Positions 42,835 through 52,367 are shown, counted from the first letter of the stretch. The stretch is DNA of 64,000 nucleotides from Marinobacter sp. HL-58 (GCF_001314605.1 NZ_LIHP01000016.1:1-64000), one strand, 5' to 3'. Made by a program: numbers and translations. Notes: generated from the sequence alone by a model not told the origin.

Positions 42835-44223
42835 TTATTCATGCCAACGGCCATCTCTCCAAAACTGTACAGAATTTAGCCCACGAGCCTGTAATTCATC
42901 TTCAACACAATCACGAATCTGCCGGTAAATCGGCTCTCCCATGATCGATCGTTGCCGGAAAATTCCAGCCAACCGGCGGGCAAAAAAAGGGCACGGAATA
43001 TTGTCGTTAGCAAACGCATAGCTCATGACCCGTGATGCGCCAAATAAAGGACCAAGCTGACTAAGCTTGAAGCTTGGGTCTTCCTGTTGAATTCTAGCCA
43101 AGATCTCGCTGCCTTTGCCCGGGCCGCGAATGAATAGTTCAATGTCGCCAGGGTACCTGAACAGGTAACGAATCAGTATTGACGTTGGTGCATCGATGCG
43201 CTGGTTCGCCCTTTGCCGAAATCGGTAGAAGGCTTTAACTTGGATACCAAGAGTCCAATAAGCCTCAGAACTCGTCAGCTCGAAACTTTCCCTGAACAAC
43301 GTAAAAAGGCTGTTAGTGTCTCCAAGAATCGGTTGAGTGTTGCGTGTGTATTTTCTAAGCTCCGTCTCGGCTACCTTTTCCGTGTTAGTCCAATTTCCCT
43401 TACCCAGTGCACTCTCAGGATCCAAATCTCTTGACACTGCTTCGTCACGGAGTACCTGCAGATAGTGCTTTTGGAACCAATCACCCCACAGAGCACTCAG
43501 TTCATCAAAGAAAGCCTCATAGGTTTCATCGGACATCCAGGACGTTAATGAGTCCTGTTCGCGCAGAACGGCCCATCCCCGGGCTTCAAACTTTTCGATT
43601 TCATTACCGCCCCCGATGACCCCCTGCTCCTTCTGGTATTTCGATAGTAGCCGCTTGAACAATTCACCAAACTTTCCGACCACGAGCATCTGTAGACGGG
43701 TTACCGGGATACTGCTGTTGACGCTGCTGGAACTGTCCTCCGCAAGCATTTTATAGGAAGAAATATAGGACCTTCCGAAAAGCGGCGCGAAACCACTTTT
43801 TTTCGGTCTTGCACTGCCATTGCTGACACCCCTTCCTTCAGGGAGCATGAATGGTGCTATAAGATCAAAAACTTCAGGATTGGTGGGCCTCAGTAGCAGT
43901 TGGGCGTAATGGGGGTACTTCAGCAATAGCCGGACCAGGATAGCTTGACTGGGCCGTAAACTTGGCACCTCGACTGCCCGAGTTTCCAGTTCCTCATCAA
44001 CATCAACTGTGGAGTCGGTCTTGCCGAGCACATCAATAGACGATTTTGCCCGCTTCAACTGTCCAAGCCGGTTAACCGGTACATTCATAAGCATCGCTAA
44101 ATCAAGATCCTTGACCTCAACGCCATCAAGAGCGCTTTCAAGCATTACTTTGAGGTACGCCAAATTTTGCCCACTGATTGCTTGAGCTGGCCGAGTCAGT
44201 TCATTTTTGTTTGCAAAAGACAT
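42835..44223 (-). CDS. Unrecognised protein with an internally duplicated module
   Basis: A 462-residue soluble protein of no known family. It contains two copies of the same module: residues about 45-185 and about 324-422. Each copy has a basic helical start (VPVNRLGQLKRAKSSID and IQVKAFYRFRQRANQRID), a hydrophobic helix ending in RYP or KYP (AILVRLLLKYP and SILIRYLFRYP), a PLFG turn (APLFGRSYISSYKML and GPLFGASRVMSYAF), and a short helix with R-L or RR-L-A-G-x-F. The helical starts and PLFG-R-S-x-x-S-Y segments recall helix-turn-helix DNA-binding proteins, by inference only. The start ATG has AGGA upstream. It is divergent from the 199-residue gene at 44389, and both may share a regulatory region with the RecJ-like cluster. 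Confidence 0.6.
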   Translation of the reverse strand: MSFANKNELTRPAQAISGQNLAYLKVMLESALDGVEVKDLDLAMLMNVPVNRLGQLKRAKSSIDVLGKTDSTVDVDEELETRAVEVPSLRPSQAILVRLLLKYPHYAQLLLRPTNPEVFDLIAPFMLPEGRGVSNGSARPKKSGFAPLFGRSYISSYKMLAEDSSSSVNSSIPVTRLQMLVVGKFGELFKRLLSKYQKEQGVIGGGNEIEKFEARGWAVLREQDSLTSWMSDETYEAFFDELSALWGDWFQKHYLQVLRDEAVSRDLDPESALGKGNWTNTEKVAETELRKYTRNTQPILGDTNSLFTLFRESFELTSSEAYWTLGIQVKAFYRFRQRANQRIDAPTSILIRYLFRYPGDIELFIRGPGKGSEILARIQQEDPSFKLSQLGPLFGASRVMSYAFANDNIPCPFFARRLAGIFRQRSIMGEPIYRQIRDCVEDELQARGLNSVQFWRDGRWHE

Positions 44224-44388
44224 TTTTTAATCCTGGAAATGAAATTTGATTTAGCGTAAGCATTATACTTTTGACCTAGTCGAATTCGATGTTAACATTG
44301 GTCGCGTTTAGGGTTTACAGCGATCCTCATCAATTGTGACGAGTCAAATGATAATAAGGTTCATTCGTTTACAGACAAGGTGTGAAGT

Positions 44389-44988
44389 GTGTCACTAATT
44401 GGAGCGAAAACATTTTTCTTCTACAAGGGTAAATCCCAGCCCTCGCATCACACTGTAAGCCTGCCGGATTACTTTCAAAAATCAGATATGAAATTGCCGA
44501 GATCTGGCGTCACGCTCCTCTACGGGCATAAAGGGCCTGGAAGCCTGGTTGGTGCCGCTATCCGCAAAAGCGCCAGTGAGAACATCGGCGTTTGCTTTGC
44601 CGACATAAAAATAGATATTGGTCTTTGGGATGCCAATAAACAGAGCCTCGACAATTTCGATCGGTGCCGATTCCTGAATCTTCCCTCCAGGGCCAACAGG
44701 GATGTTCTGGATGACATCAACAGCCGTTGGAACCAATGGCTGGAACAGAGCTGCCTGCCAAGAGAAAGCTTCCCAAGAAAACCATCATCAAATATGAACC
44801 TATTAGACAGGCTCGTTCTTGAAGAACCCTACTCGCACCTAAACGCCATTGCTTACGACGCGATTACCCGGTTTGGGATAGCCAAGTTTGTCACCGTTTT
44901 CAATCTGGATGCCATACTGATGGAAGAAATAATGGTGATTCCACCATCCACAAGAATTTCGTTCGTTAAGCCCGAGGCGGCTGATTGA
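44389..44988 (+). CDS. Unrecognised 199-residue protein
   Basis: Starts at GTG with AAGG eight bases upstream and encodes 199 residues. No signal peptide or membrane segment. A phosphate-loop-like stretch (TLLYGHKGPGSLVGAAIRKS, about residues 42-61) is suggestive but does not match a P-loop. The second half is helical. I know no homologue. Its 3' end overlaps the end of the convergent GAF-GGDEF gene by 23 bases, so the two are tightly packed. It is divergent from the duplicated-module gene. Confidence 0.55.
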   Translation: MSLIGAKTFFFYKGKSQPSHHTVSLPDYFQKSDMKLPRSGVTLLYGHKGPGSLVGAAIRKSASENIGVCFADIKIDIGLWDANKQSLDNFDRCRFLNLPSRANRDVLDDINSRWNQWLEQSCLPRESFPRKPSSNMNLLDRLVLEEPYSHLNAIAYDAITRFGIAKFVTVFNLDAILMEEIMVIPPSTRISFVKPEAAD

Positions 44989-47107
44989 CCTCTGGCAATA
45001 CCTTGTTTCTTCCACTGTTTTTTGCCTCGTACAGGGCAACATCCGAGCGTTTAACAAGCGACTCCGCTGTATCACCGGGCCGAAATTCCGCAACACCCAT
45101 ACTTATGGTTAACGGTGTATCTATGCCAAAGTCATAGCTTTCGACATGTCGGCGGACCATATTTCCCACGCCAACAGCTTTGTTAATCGGCGTTTCTGTC
45201 AATATGACAATAAACTCCTCCCCACCCCACCGGCCAATTACATCTGTCGCCCGAATTGTCGATCTAACGAGGTCGGACAGTGCAAGCAGCATGCTGTCAC
45301 CCATATCGTGACCGTAATTATCGTTCACTAACTTGAAATGATCGATATCGAAAAGCATTACTGAAAATGGGTTTTGGTACCGTAAACTACGGTCGATCTC
45401 GTGATGCAATATCTCTTCAATTTTATGACGGTTGAAGAGGCCAGTCAGACGGTCGTAGAGAGCCTGATGCATGAGACTCTTAATAAGTCGGTGACGGGCA
45501 AATGCACTGGCAAGTATTGGAGCGATCGTCGACAAGAGGTTAAGTTTTTTTACTACTCTCGATTCCTGAGGGCCAAGCACAATAAATCCCTCCAACGTAG
45601 AATCTGCAGATAATGGGAACACCAGACACTGATCGATGAGCCGCTTGTTGCTGTTAACAGATCCATTCGAACTGATACCTATGGCATGAGCGAACTCGTG
45701 GTCAGTACTCAAGTGCAAGCACTGATACTCCGCTTCCAGCGAAGCTACAAACTCTGACTTGTGAACCAACAGCTCCTCACTGGAGAGCCACTGCCGCACA
45801 TCCTTACCAGCGAGTCCAGAACATATGCTGCTCTCTTGATCCCGGAAAGTGCCAACCGGACGATAATTTCCGTCCCTCTCATCAAGAATCCAGCACCTCA
45901 GGCTTGATGATGGTACTTTCATGAAGGCTGCAAGCTTATTGGTTGCAGCCACAAACGTACTGTGGTCAGGTCTGTGTGGATCTGTCATTAACTGTTGACT
46001 GAAAAACCTGAGAAATTCTTCTAACCGCGCATTCTCCCGAAGCGCGTTGATGGAGAGGTGTCGCTCCATTGTTGAGCTGGCCAGATGAAGCGGGATTGCC
46101 AATTCTTTATCGCTTACCGGTGTTTCCACGACAGCCTCTTTGTAGAAGAAGTCGAGGGTTCCAAGCAGTTGGTCATTGATGCCGAGCAATGGTAGAGAAA
46201 CCCAACGCTTGATACCGGCGGCCTTGAGTGCCGAAGCCATTACCCGAGGCGCGAGAATATCGCCGTCGCGAAAGTCCGTTGTGGTTTTTTTCCTCAACAC
46301 TGACGATGTTGTGTGGACACCATTCCCGAACACAACGAGAGCATTATCAATTGCGCTACAAGCCTCTCGCGACAATCCCTCAGGCCGAACGAGATATTCG
46401 AGCCTTTCGGTCTCGGCGTTAAAAGTAGTTACACCAATTAGAGCTTCTGGCCCGATGTATTCACGGCAGAGACACACGATAGACTGTAATGCGTCGGGCA
46501 ACTTTTGCTCAGTTAGAGTAGAGTCAACTAATTTATAACGATCATTCAGCAGCTTTTCGTGGCCACTTTGTGCGGCGCTGCGATCCAGGGATATCAGATA
46601 CTCCCCACCAGACCGTCCTTTTATCAATTCAATGTGAGCTATGAGCGCGTTAAGGTGCTCTCCCTCTCTATGAGTTGATTCCAGAATGTGATCTGCAACC
46701 CCCATTGGAGACGGTATACCCTCTTGTAACAGCCTCCGCACGTTGGATAACTCTGCTGGAGACTCTTCCTGCCAGCACAATAGATATTCCAATCTTCTTC
46801 TTGCTGAAGCTTCCGATCCATCGCCCAAGAGATTAACGCAGGCACTGTTCATTTTCCTGACCGACAAGGGCTCTTTCTGTAGGACCAACAAAGGTGTCTG
46901 GACAGCCTCAAACACCTGATCGAGATAATTATTGGCTAATTGAACCTCACGGGAAAGCTCACGGTTTCTGTCAATGATAGAACACCAATTCAATTTTGCT
47001 TCCGCTACCTTGGACATGAACGCCCATAAGAACAGGCCTATAACGACCAAGGTTACGACCACGAACCAACCTGCCAACCATCCGGGCCAAGCGCTCAAAT
47101 CTACCAT
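44966..47107 (-). CDS. Membrane GAF-GGDEF diguanylate cyclase
   Basis: A protein of about 713 residues with one N-terminal transmembrane helix (GWFVVVTLVVIGLFLWAFM), a PAS-like region, two GAF-like regions (about 210-350 and 370-530), and a C-terminal GGDEF domain. Active-site residues are intact: RWGGEEFIVIL, FDIDHFKLVNDNYGHDMGD for metal and GTP binding, and an RATD inhibitory I-site five residues before GGEEF. It should make c-di-GMP and be product-inhibited. I use ATG 47107, which lies four bases after the RecJ-like stop. A TTG at 47119 would overlap it. The two genes form a transcription unit. Confidence 0.86.
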   Translation of the reverse strand: MVDLSAWPGWLAGWFVVVTLVVIGLFLWAFMSKVAEAKLNWCSIIDRNRELSREVQLANNYLDQVFEAVQTPLLVLQKEPLSVRKMNSACVNLLGDGSEASARRRLEYLLCWQEESPAELSNVRRLLQEGIPSPMGVADHILESTHREGEHLNALIAHIELIKGRSGGEYLISLDRSAAQSGHEKLLNDRYKLVDSTLTEQKLPDALQSIVCLCREYIGPEALIGVTTFNAETERLEYLVRPEGLSREACSAIDNALVVFGNGVHTTSSVLRKKTTTDFRDGDILAPRVMASALKAAGIKRWVSLPLLGINDQLLGTLDFFYKEAVVETPVSDKELAIPLHLASSTMERHLSINALRENARLEEFLRFFSQQLMTDPHRPDHSTFVAATNKLAAFMKVPSSSLRCWILDERDGNYRPVGTFRDQESSICSGLAGKDVRQWLSSEELLVHKSEFVASLEAEYQCLHLSTDHEFAHAIGISSNGSVNSNKRLIDQCLVFPLSADSTLEGFIVLGPQESRVVKKLNLLSTIAPILASAFARHRLIKSLMHQALYDRLTGLFNRHKIEEILHHEIDRSLRYQNPFSVMLFDIDHFKLVNDNYGHDMGDSMLLALSDLVRSTIRATDVIGRWGGEEFIVILTETPINKAVGVGNMVRRHVESYDFGIDTPLTISMGVAEFRPGDTAESLVKRSDVALYEAKNSGRNKVLPEVNQPPRA

Positions 47108-47111
47108 AGCG

Positions 47112-49010
47112 CTATGCAATCATCTCTCGTAAACTTGTCACTAATCCAATGATATCATTGGCGTTTTTCTCACGATTGACCAATAGATTGTAGCGAACAC
47201 GAATAATCTGGCCCTTTCTCACCGAGGGCACACTACTATTGACGCTGTTGCGCCATACGAGCACGAACCCCTCACTAGCATGAATGTCGGAAGAGGTATC
47301 TTCTACCAGTATTTGCTGGTGGGAATCCATGTATGTGAGCACTTTGCGAACTCGAAAGTCCTGCTCGAATACTGGTTCGGGAAATCCCCTTCCCCATGGC
47401 TGCCGCTCAATCCAGTGGGCAAGGGGGAAAACTCGTTGATTGATTGTGAGTGCTCCGTCACTGCCTTCCGGCGAAACGGCCATCTGAAAGTCACTTGACG
47501 CTTGTTCCAGATATTGACGCAACGACATCTCGAAGCCTGGCAATCCCGCCTCGTCTATCTCGAGAAACGCATAGCTTGTATCTGCTTGCCATTGCGGATG
47601 GTAGGACGCCAACTCGGATTGAAACGATAGAACATTCAGCGTGTCACCAATGTGTATACTTTCAGTCCTGAGATAGCAGAGGGCACGATCGGCTCCCCCA
47701 GCTTTTGTCGTTGTGAGCAAATAAACCCCCCCGAATTGCCCAAAGTTCTGTTCCGCGACTACCGGCAACAAAGCTTCAGTTAGGGAATCATTTCGTAACA
47801 CATGTAATTGAAATTGTGAGTTGTGAGCATTTCCTGACTTTCCACTCAATTCATTTAATGTAGGTATGCCATGAAACTCGGTACGGGTCCGCAGCATATC
47901 TGTCTGGTGCGTCAGCAGTGATGCTTTGGCACTTTTATCCTTTGCAGTTTTTCTATCATTGGTTAGCAAACACTCTATCAGTGTGTGGCAATCTCCAATC
48001 TGTGCCATCACTCTGAATAATGGGGATAGCGACTGATCAATCTCTTTCGAAGTAAAGGGGTATGCAGCGTCGCATTCCGTAAGAAGAGACCTCAAACCAT
48101 AGCTTAACAACCCTCTTGAATGCGCTGTCCGAGGCGGCAACGACCAACCACGATTTATTTGTTCAAGACCTGAGCGAACCAAAAGGCGCATGGGTGCAGA
48201 AAGTAGCCTACCGCCCAGGATAATGGACAGCCCAACCAAGGCTCCAATGGTCTCAAGACCCGCAGATTGCAACTGCGACACCAGGACCTGACTACGCGGA
48301 TGGGATGCAACAGAATTAGCGATCTCATCACGGGCGCGCAACAGAAGAAAATGAAGCATGCAGCACAATGTGTATTCTTTTTGCGGCCCCTCTCCTGGAT
48401 TATCCAATCGGGGCGCGAACGCGATTTCCCCATCGCGACTATCAAGGCAACCGGCAATTGGAGAAACCGTGGCGAGACCAGCATCAACACCGGATGACAG
48501 CAAGATATTTCGGGTTTGATCAATCTCCCCCTTGGACGGGTTCAGCAGCAAAACGAGATCCGGCTCCGAACACTCTATCTTTTCTTTCACTACGGAGGCG
48601 CCTTGAGTGTCGACCATACAAATCGCGACATCGACCGCCGCCTCTGACTTCCAATCCCCGACATTGCCACGAGAGGTTGCAACAACATCTCGCGTTCGAC
48701 GCATTGCCTGGGACAATAACTGGATTCCCTGCTTAAAGCATGCAACGCTAAAGATTACCTCTGATGAGGCCTTACCAACGAGAAGTATGCTTCCTCCGTT
48801 CAAAAAGGATTCCGCAATTTTCGATGCCAGCGCAGAGAATTGAGGCGTAGCTAATCCATTCTCGATAGTCTCGAAGCTTTCAAGATCTGGGAAACTTGTA
48901 TGTCTAGAGTTGAAGATCTTTTTTTTCACAGTGTCCAGGTCTGAGGAGGAAACAGGCCTGCGAACCTTCATATGGCGATCGATGTTGGATATGGTTGCTG
49001 TTTCTGGCAT
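47112..49010 (-). CDS. RecJ-fold protein without catalytic residues
   Basis: A 632-residue protein that follows the RecJ domain order but has lost all active-site motifs. Residues 72-100 match the first DHH strand, but KASSEV (80-85) stands where DYDxDG is expected. Residues 150-160 (DLVLLLNPSKG) stand where DHH would lie. Residues 246-285 (SAGLETIGALVGLSIILGG to MRLLVRSGLEQIN) match the LDLVALGTVADVVPL and RGL region without its aspartate. Residues 318-350 match the SDLGFxxxPRLNAAGR segment. The DHHA1 GGH is absent. The C-terminus (535-632: ERQPWGRGFPEPVFEQDF to RVRYNLLVNRE) is an excellent match to the RecJ OB-fold. It probably binds single-stranded nucleic acid or a partner protein. AGGG precedes the ATG by seven bases. 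Confidence 0.78.
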   Translation of the reverse strand: MPETATISNIDRHMKVRRPVSSSDLDTVKKKIFNSRHTSFPDLESFETIENGLATPQFSALASKIAESFLNGGSILLVGKASSEVIFSVACFKQGIQLLSQAMRRTRDVVATSRGNVGDWKSEAAVDVAICMVDTQGASVVKEKIECSEPDLVLLLNPSKGEIDQTRNILLSSGVDAGLATVSPIAGCLDSRDGEIAFAPRLDNPGEGPQKEYTLCCMLHFLLLRARDEIANSVASHPRSQVLVSQLQSAGLETIGALVGLSIILGGRLLSAPMRLLVRSGLEQINRGWSLPPRTAHSRGLLSYGLRSLLTECDAAYPFTSKEIDQSLSPLFRVMAQIGDCHTLIECLLTNDRKTAKDKSAKASLLTHQTDMLRTRTEFHGIPTLNELSGKSGNAHNSQFQLHVLRNDSLTEALLPVVAEQNFGQFGGVYLLTTTKAGGADRALCYLRTESIHIGDTLNVLSFQSELASYHPQWQADTSYAFLEIDEAGLPGFEMSLRQYLEQASSDFQMAVSPEGSDGALTINQRVFPLAHWIERQPWGRGFPEPVFEQDFRVRKVLTYMDSHQQILVEDTSSDIHASEGFVLVWRNSVNSSVPSVRKGQIIRVRYNLLVNREKNANDIIGLVTSLREMIA

Positions 49011-49202
49011 GTATTTTCCCTGTAAAGCCGCTGGTACGTTTTCTAACCTTAACGAATAATGACAAAGTATGGTGCCGCAGATGGGGGTCGGATTTCGTAG
49101 TCAGTCTCTGCGCAGGCCACAGCCACCAAAAACGTATCTATGCTGTTAGAAAGCAAATCCGGCAGGCCTCTCAGCACCAATCACCAAAGCTCAGGTACTT
49201 TG

Positions 49203-49222
49203 AGCATAAATGCGTTTATGCT
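49203..49222. promoter_or_regulatory. Perfect hairpin/palindrome upstream of the RecJ-like gene
   Basis: AGCATAAA and TTTATGCT (eight bases each) flank TGCG. It lies in a 365-base gap (49011-49375) that otherwise shows only A/T-rich inverted repeats around 49240 and no gene. It could be an operator for the RecJ-like gene or a hairpin after the histidine kinase gene. There is no T-run. Confidence 0.4.
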
Positions 49223-49375
49223 GGCATAACCGTAAAATTTTAGAATAATATAGCATAGGTATTATTATTCTGTACATCCAATGATGTTTCGAAATTTTAC
49301 GAGGTGATAGTTAATCATTTAGCTAATTTACTAGGAGAGACAACATCGAAAACGAGCCATCGAAACAATAGACTG

Positions 49376-51550
49376 TCAACGTATCAAGGGGATAACCGCG
49401 CGAATACCGGCGTTACTACCATTCACCCAAAATTCAGCCAGACCACCCAGTTCAGCTGCCCGAGTCTGCATATTATTTAGTCCCCGACCCCGCGTCACGC
49501 AGGTCGATTTTTCGCACTGGACTACACCATCGTTCCATACCGTCATTTCCAGATTCTGCCCGTCAGACACCAGAGAAACACGGATGCAGGTCGGGTGTGC
49601 ATGTTGGAGAGCATTAGTAATGGCCTCAAGCAGAATGCGCCTTAAATTGATCCCCTGCCGAACCGAGAATTTTCGCGGACCTGCCTGCAAATTTTGACTC
49701 CAGTCAAGCTCAACCTGCGTTGGGCATAACCTTTCCTCTGCCTCTGCCTGCCAGTCCTCAATGCATCCAGGTGCTTCCTGAAGAGCGTCGCTATCAATGG
49801 CTTTCATTGACTCACGCAGGGATCGCAGTGCGTTACGAGCCAACGAAGCATAATGATCATTGGGCGATTGATGTAGCAGAGACAACAACTGACCTCCGAC
49901 ATCGTCGTGCAAATCTCTTACTATACGCTGCCGCTCCTGCTGAACGGCCTCCATTTCCTGCTGATGGACTTTTAGTATTCGTCGCGTTACTCCGAAAAGG
50001 CTTTCTACGTAAACTTGATCATCGGGAGAAAATAGCCTCTTTCCATTATCCGCGTAAAGCAGCCGGAGACGACCACAGTCGCCAAACAATGGAACATCCA
50101 TATGCGTACCATTGTCGGAGAGATACACACTGGTGAGCTGAATCGCTGAAGATTCAATCGCGGCCGGCTGAAAGCTCCGGCTAAGGATGGATTCCCACTT
50201 TTTATTGACTTCGCCTGCAGGAACAGCACCTGCGATTTCCTCCACCATCTGCACCGGATCCTGCTGACTTCGTGGTGCACCACCGACTAGTGAAGCCCAC
50301 GCCCACTGGCGCAAAGGAAAATACAACCACCCCACGATGACCACTGCCACCATCAGTGCTACCGGCGGTTGCACCTGAAGATAGGTAATTAAGGCTAAAT
50401 CCACCAAAACGATTGATAATCCACCCAGAAACCAACCCCAGATGCGCAGCCACCACCGGTCAACCTGGAATAACCTGTATCGAATGATTCCTAGAGCAAA
50501 TCCAACGTACAGTAATGAGGCCACTGCCACCAGCCCCCACTCTGGAACGATTGGAACGCCTCGTAAAGTAAGCGGTATATAATATATCGTCAGTCCTGCG
50601 CCCATGATGATAAATACTGCCAGTAACATCCATTTCAGAGCTGCCCGATCAACCGGTCTGCCTCGTGAAACTCGCCATTGGCAGAATGCTATAGCGACGC
50701 CGATCGCATACATGGCGTATATGGGCAGAAAAAAACTGTGAAGCGGCAAATCGAACATCTGATACCATTCATTGCTTAAAGTAAGAACAAAGGCTGCAGA
50801 AGCGTATAATTCAGGAGGGTTTCGAGTTATTTTATTTGGAAATCTCGCCATGAGCGCGAGGATGGCAAACAGCATCACTAGAAGCCCGGTTCGATTGCCT
50901 CTGGAAAGCAGCGCCAACACGTCCCCTTGGATACCAAGTTCACGACAGACGTAAATACTGTTAAATATACAGGACAGTATAAAACCACCGGACGACAGAC
51001 AAAGCATCCTCGCTGCTGGTTCCCTTGGCCGGGCTGCAAAAACCGACAAGCCAACGATCCACACTACCATCCCAAAGAAATTCAGTAGCCAAAAATCAGC
51101 GGGAAAACTCTTTAAAGCTCGCTCGTCAATCAAGCTGACCGAAACGCTGCGCTGGCCATTGATCTCAAGCTTGGCGCCAGACGAAAGCAACTTGGCGACG
51201 CGCGCCGAATGCTCGAAATAGTTTGCCTGCTCTGCGAAGCGATTAAATCCGGAAGGCTCCAGACCGGGGTCGAATCCCCGGAGTGAAAAGCGTCCCGCTT
51301 GTTCACTGATGAGTGCAGTCACGCGGTCGCCGGGACTCAACTCGACCGAAGAAAACTGATGATGATAAACCTTGTCAATGACGGGGAAACCAGCTTCAGT
51401 ATCATAGGCGACACTAACACCTAACCAAGGCTGGCGCTCCACGAAAACCAATGCAGCCAGCGTCATAAGTAGCGCCAGAATCGCCCCCGCCCCCATCAAA
51501 GGTAGCGGTGCAATCGCTGCCCCCCTGATCAGTTGCTGGTAGGCCATCAT
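49376..51550 (-). CDS. Membrane histidine kinase, NarX-like (HisKA_3)
   Basis: A 724-residue sensor. It has an N-terminal helix, a periplasmic region of about 110 residues with a PDZ-like segment (SSVELSPGDRVTALI), eight or so further transmembrane helices (residues 150-420), and a cytoplasmic HisKA_3 dimerisation domain with the phosphoacceptor in QRIVRDLHDDVGGQLL. The HATPase has the N-box EAITNALQHAHPT and G-box GRGLNNMQTRAAELGG. It should phosphorylate the NarL/LuxR-type regulator encoded just upstream. The gene overlaps the regulator stop by one base. The signal is unknown. Confidence 0.88.
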   Translation of the reverse strand: MMAYQQLIRGAAIAPLPLMGAGAILALLMTLAALVFVERQPWLGVSVAYDTEAGFPVIDKVYHHQFSSVELSPGDRVTALISEQAGRFSLRGFDPGLEPSGFNRFAEQANYFEHSARVAKLLSSGAKLEINGQRSVSVSLIDERALKSFPADFWLLNFFGMVVWIVGLSVFAARPREPAARMLCLSSGGFILSCIFNSIYVCRELGIQGDVLALLSRGNRTGLLVMLFAILALMARFPNKITRNPPELYASAAFVLTLSNEWYQMFDLPLHSFFLPIYAMYAIGVAIAFCQWRVSRGRPVDRAALKWMLLAVFIIMGAGLTIYYIPLTLRGVPIVPEWGLVAVASLLYVGFALGIIRYRLFQVDRWWLRIWGWFLGGLSIVLVDLALITYLQVQPPVALMVAVVIVGWLYFPLRQWAWASLVGGAPRSQQDPVQMVEEIAGAVPAGEVNKKWESILSRSFQPAAIESSAIQLTSVYLSDNGTHMDVPLFGDCGRLRLLYADNGKRLFSPDDQVYVESLFGVTRRILKVHQQEMEAVQQERQRIVRDLHDDVGGQLLSLLHQSPNDHYASLARNALRSLRESMKAIDSDALQEAPGCIEDWQAEAEERLCPTQVELDWSQNLQAGPRKFSVRQGINLRRILLEAITNALQHAHPTCIRVSLVSDGQNLEMTVWNDGVVQCEKSTCVTRGRGLNNMQTRAAELGGLAEFWVNGSNAGIRAVIPLIR

Positions 51551-52245
51551 CAGAAATCGGAGGCTCCCGGAACCACCCCCATCTGCACCGCTCGCAAGGT
51601 CGCTTCGGCCCTGCCTGAAACATTCAACTTCCGATAGATGGATTTGGTATGACTGGCAGCTGTGTTGGCAGACATGCCAAGCAGCCTTGCAATGTCCGCC
51701 CGGCCCATACCCTTTGCAAGTAGCTGAAGCACTTGCTCCTCCCGCTCCGAAAGTGGTTTATCCAGTAAAGAGGCGGTCTGTCCATCGCTCAGGTTTTTAT
51801 TGCTATACGCTTCATTTTCGTCCTGCTCTTTATGGAAGTGACGGAGGATGCGTCGCGCGATGGTGGGACTGAGCGGCGGCTTTCCTTCCAGGATACCAGT
51901 GAGACTTTCAATCATCGAATGGGTTGGCTGGTCTTTCAACAAATAACCGCCGGCACCAGCCTTCAACGCGTTAAAGAGATGGCGATCATCATCGAAGATG
52001 GAACAGACAACCAGGTAGGCTTCCGACCGCTCAGAACGCAGTCGGCAAAGGAGGTCAATACCAGAACCGTCCGGCAGGCTAAGATCTATCAATGCCAGAG
52101 AGGGCATTATGTCAGGCAGTATCCTGAACGCCTGCTCAAGCGTTCCCGATTGAACAATATCCGGATTTTTCAACACCCGGTTTACAATCGAAACCAGCCA
52201 CTCACGGGTCTCAAGGTGGTCCTCTACAATTAGCACCTGCTGCAT
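51550..52245 (-). CDS. NarL/LuxR-family response regulator
   Basis: About 231 residues. The receiver has ALIDLSLPDGSG with the phosphoacceptor aspartate, ED in VLIVEDHLETR, and K in YLLKDQP. A linker rich in glutamate and asparagine follows, then a C-terminal LuxR helix-turn-helix (LSEREEQVLQLLAKGMGRADIARLLGMSANTAASHTKSIYRKL). ATG 52245 has AGGA six bases upstream. The frame runs to 52320 but the extra residues are unlike a receiver N-terminus. It precedes its kinase gene and may control local surface genes. A PprB-like role at the flp promoter is only a guess from distance. Confidence 0.9.
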   Translation of the reverse strand: MQQVLIVEDHLETREWLVSIVNRVLKNPDIVQSGTLEQAFRILPDIMPSLALIDLSLPDGSGIDLLCRLRSERSEAYLVVCSIFDDDRHLFNALKAGAGGYLLKDQPTHSMIESLTGILEGKPPLSPTIARRILRHFHKEQDENEAYSNKNLSDGQTASLLDKPLSEREEQVLQLLAKGMGRADIARLLGMSANTAASHTKSIYRKLNVSGRAEATLRAVQMGVVPGASDF

Positions 52246-52333
52246 CACACATCCTTTGCCTACGCAAAATTGCGGAGATCCTACATCCATCGATACTCTT
52301 AGTTTAGAAGCAGGTGGCATCAGAATTCAAAGT

Positions 52334-52355
52334 GGGGCCCTGGAAACAGGGCCCC
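52334..52355 (-). terminator. Strong hairpin after the 529-residue lipoprotein gene
   Basis: GGGGCCCTG and CAGGGCCCC (nine bases each) flank GAAA, 12 bases beyond the lipoprotein stop. The T-tail is weak (ACTTTG on the minus strand), but stem strength suggests termination, or protection from read-through into the response regulator gene. Confidence 0.6.
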
Positions 52356-52367
52356 GGATACTGGTAG

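Noticed and set aside
47112..49010. BcsE-like c-di-GMP-binding protein as identity for the 632-residue gene
   Set aside because: The order of segments and the C-terminal PWGRGFPEPVF region fit RecJ far better, and no bcs genes are present.
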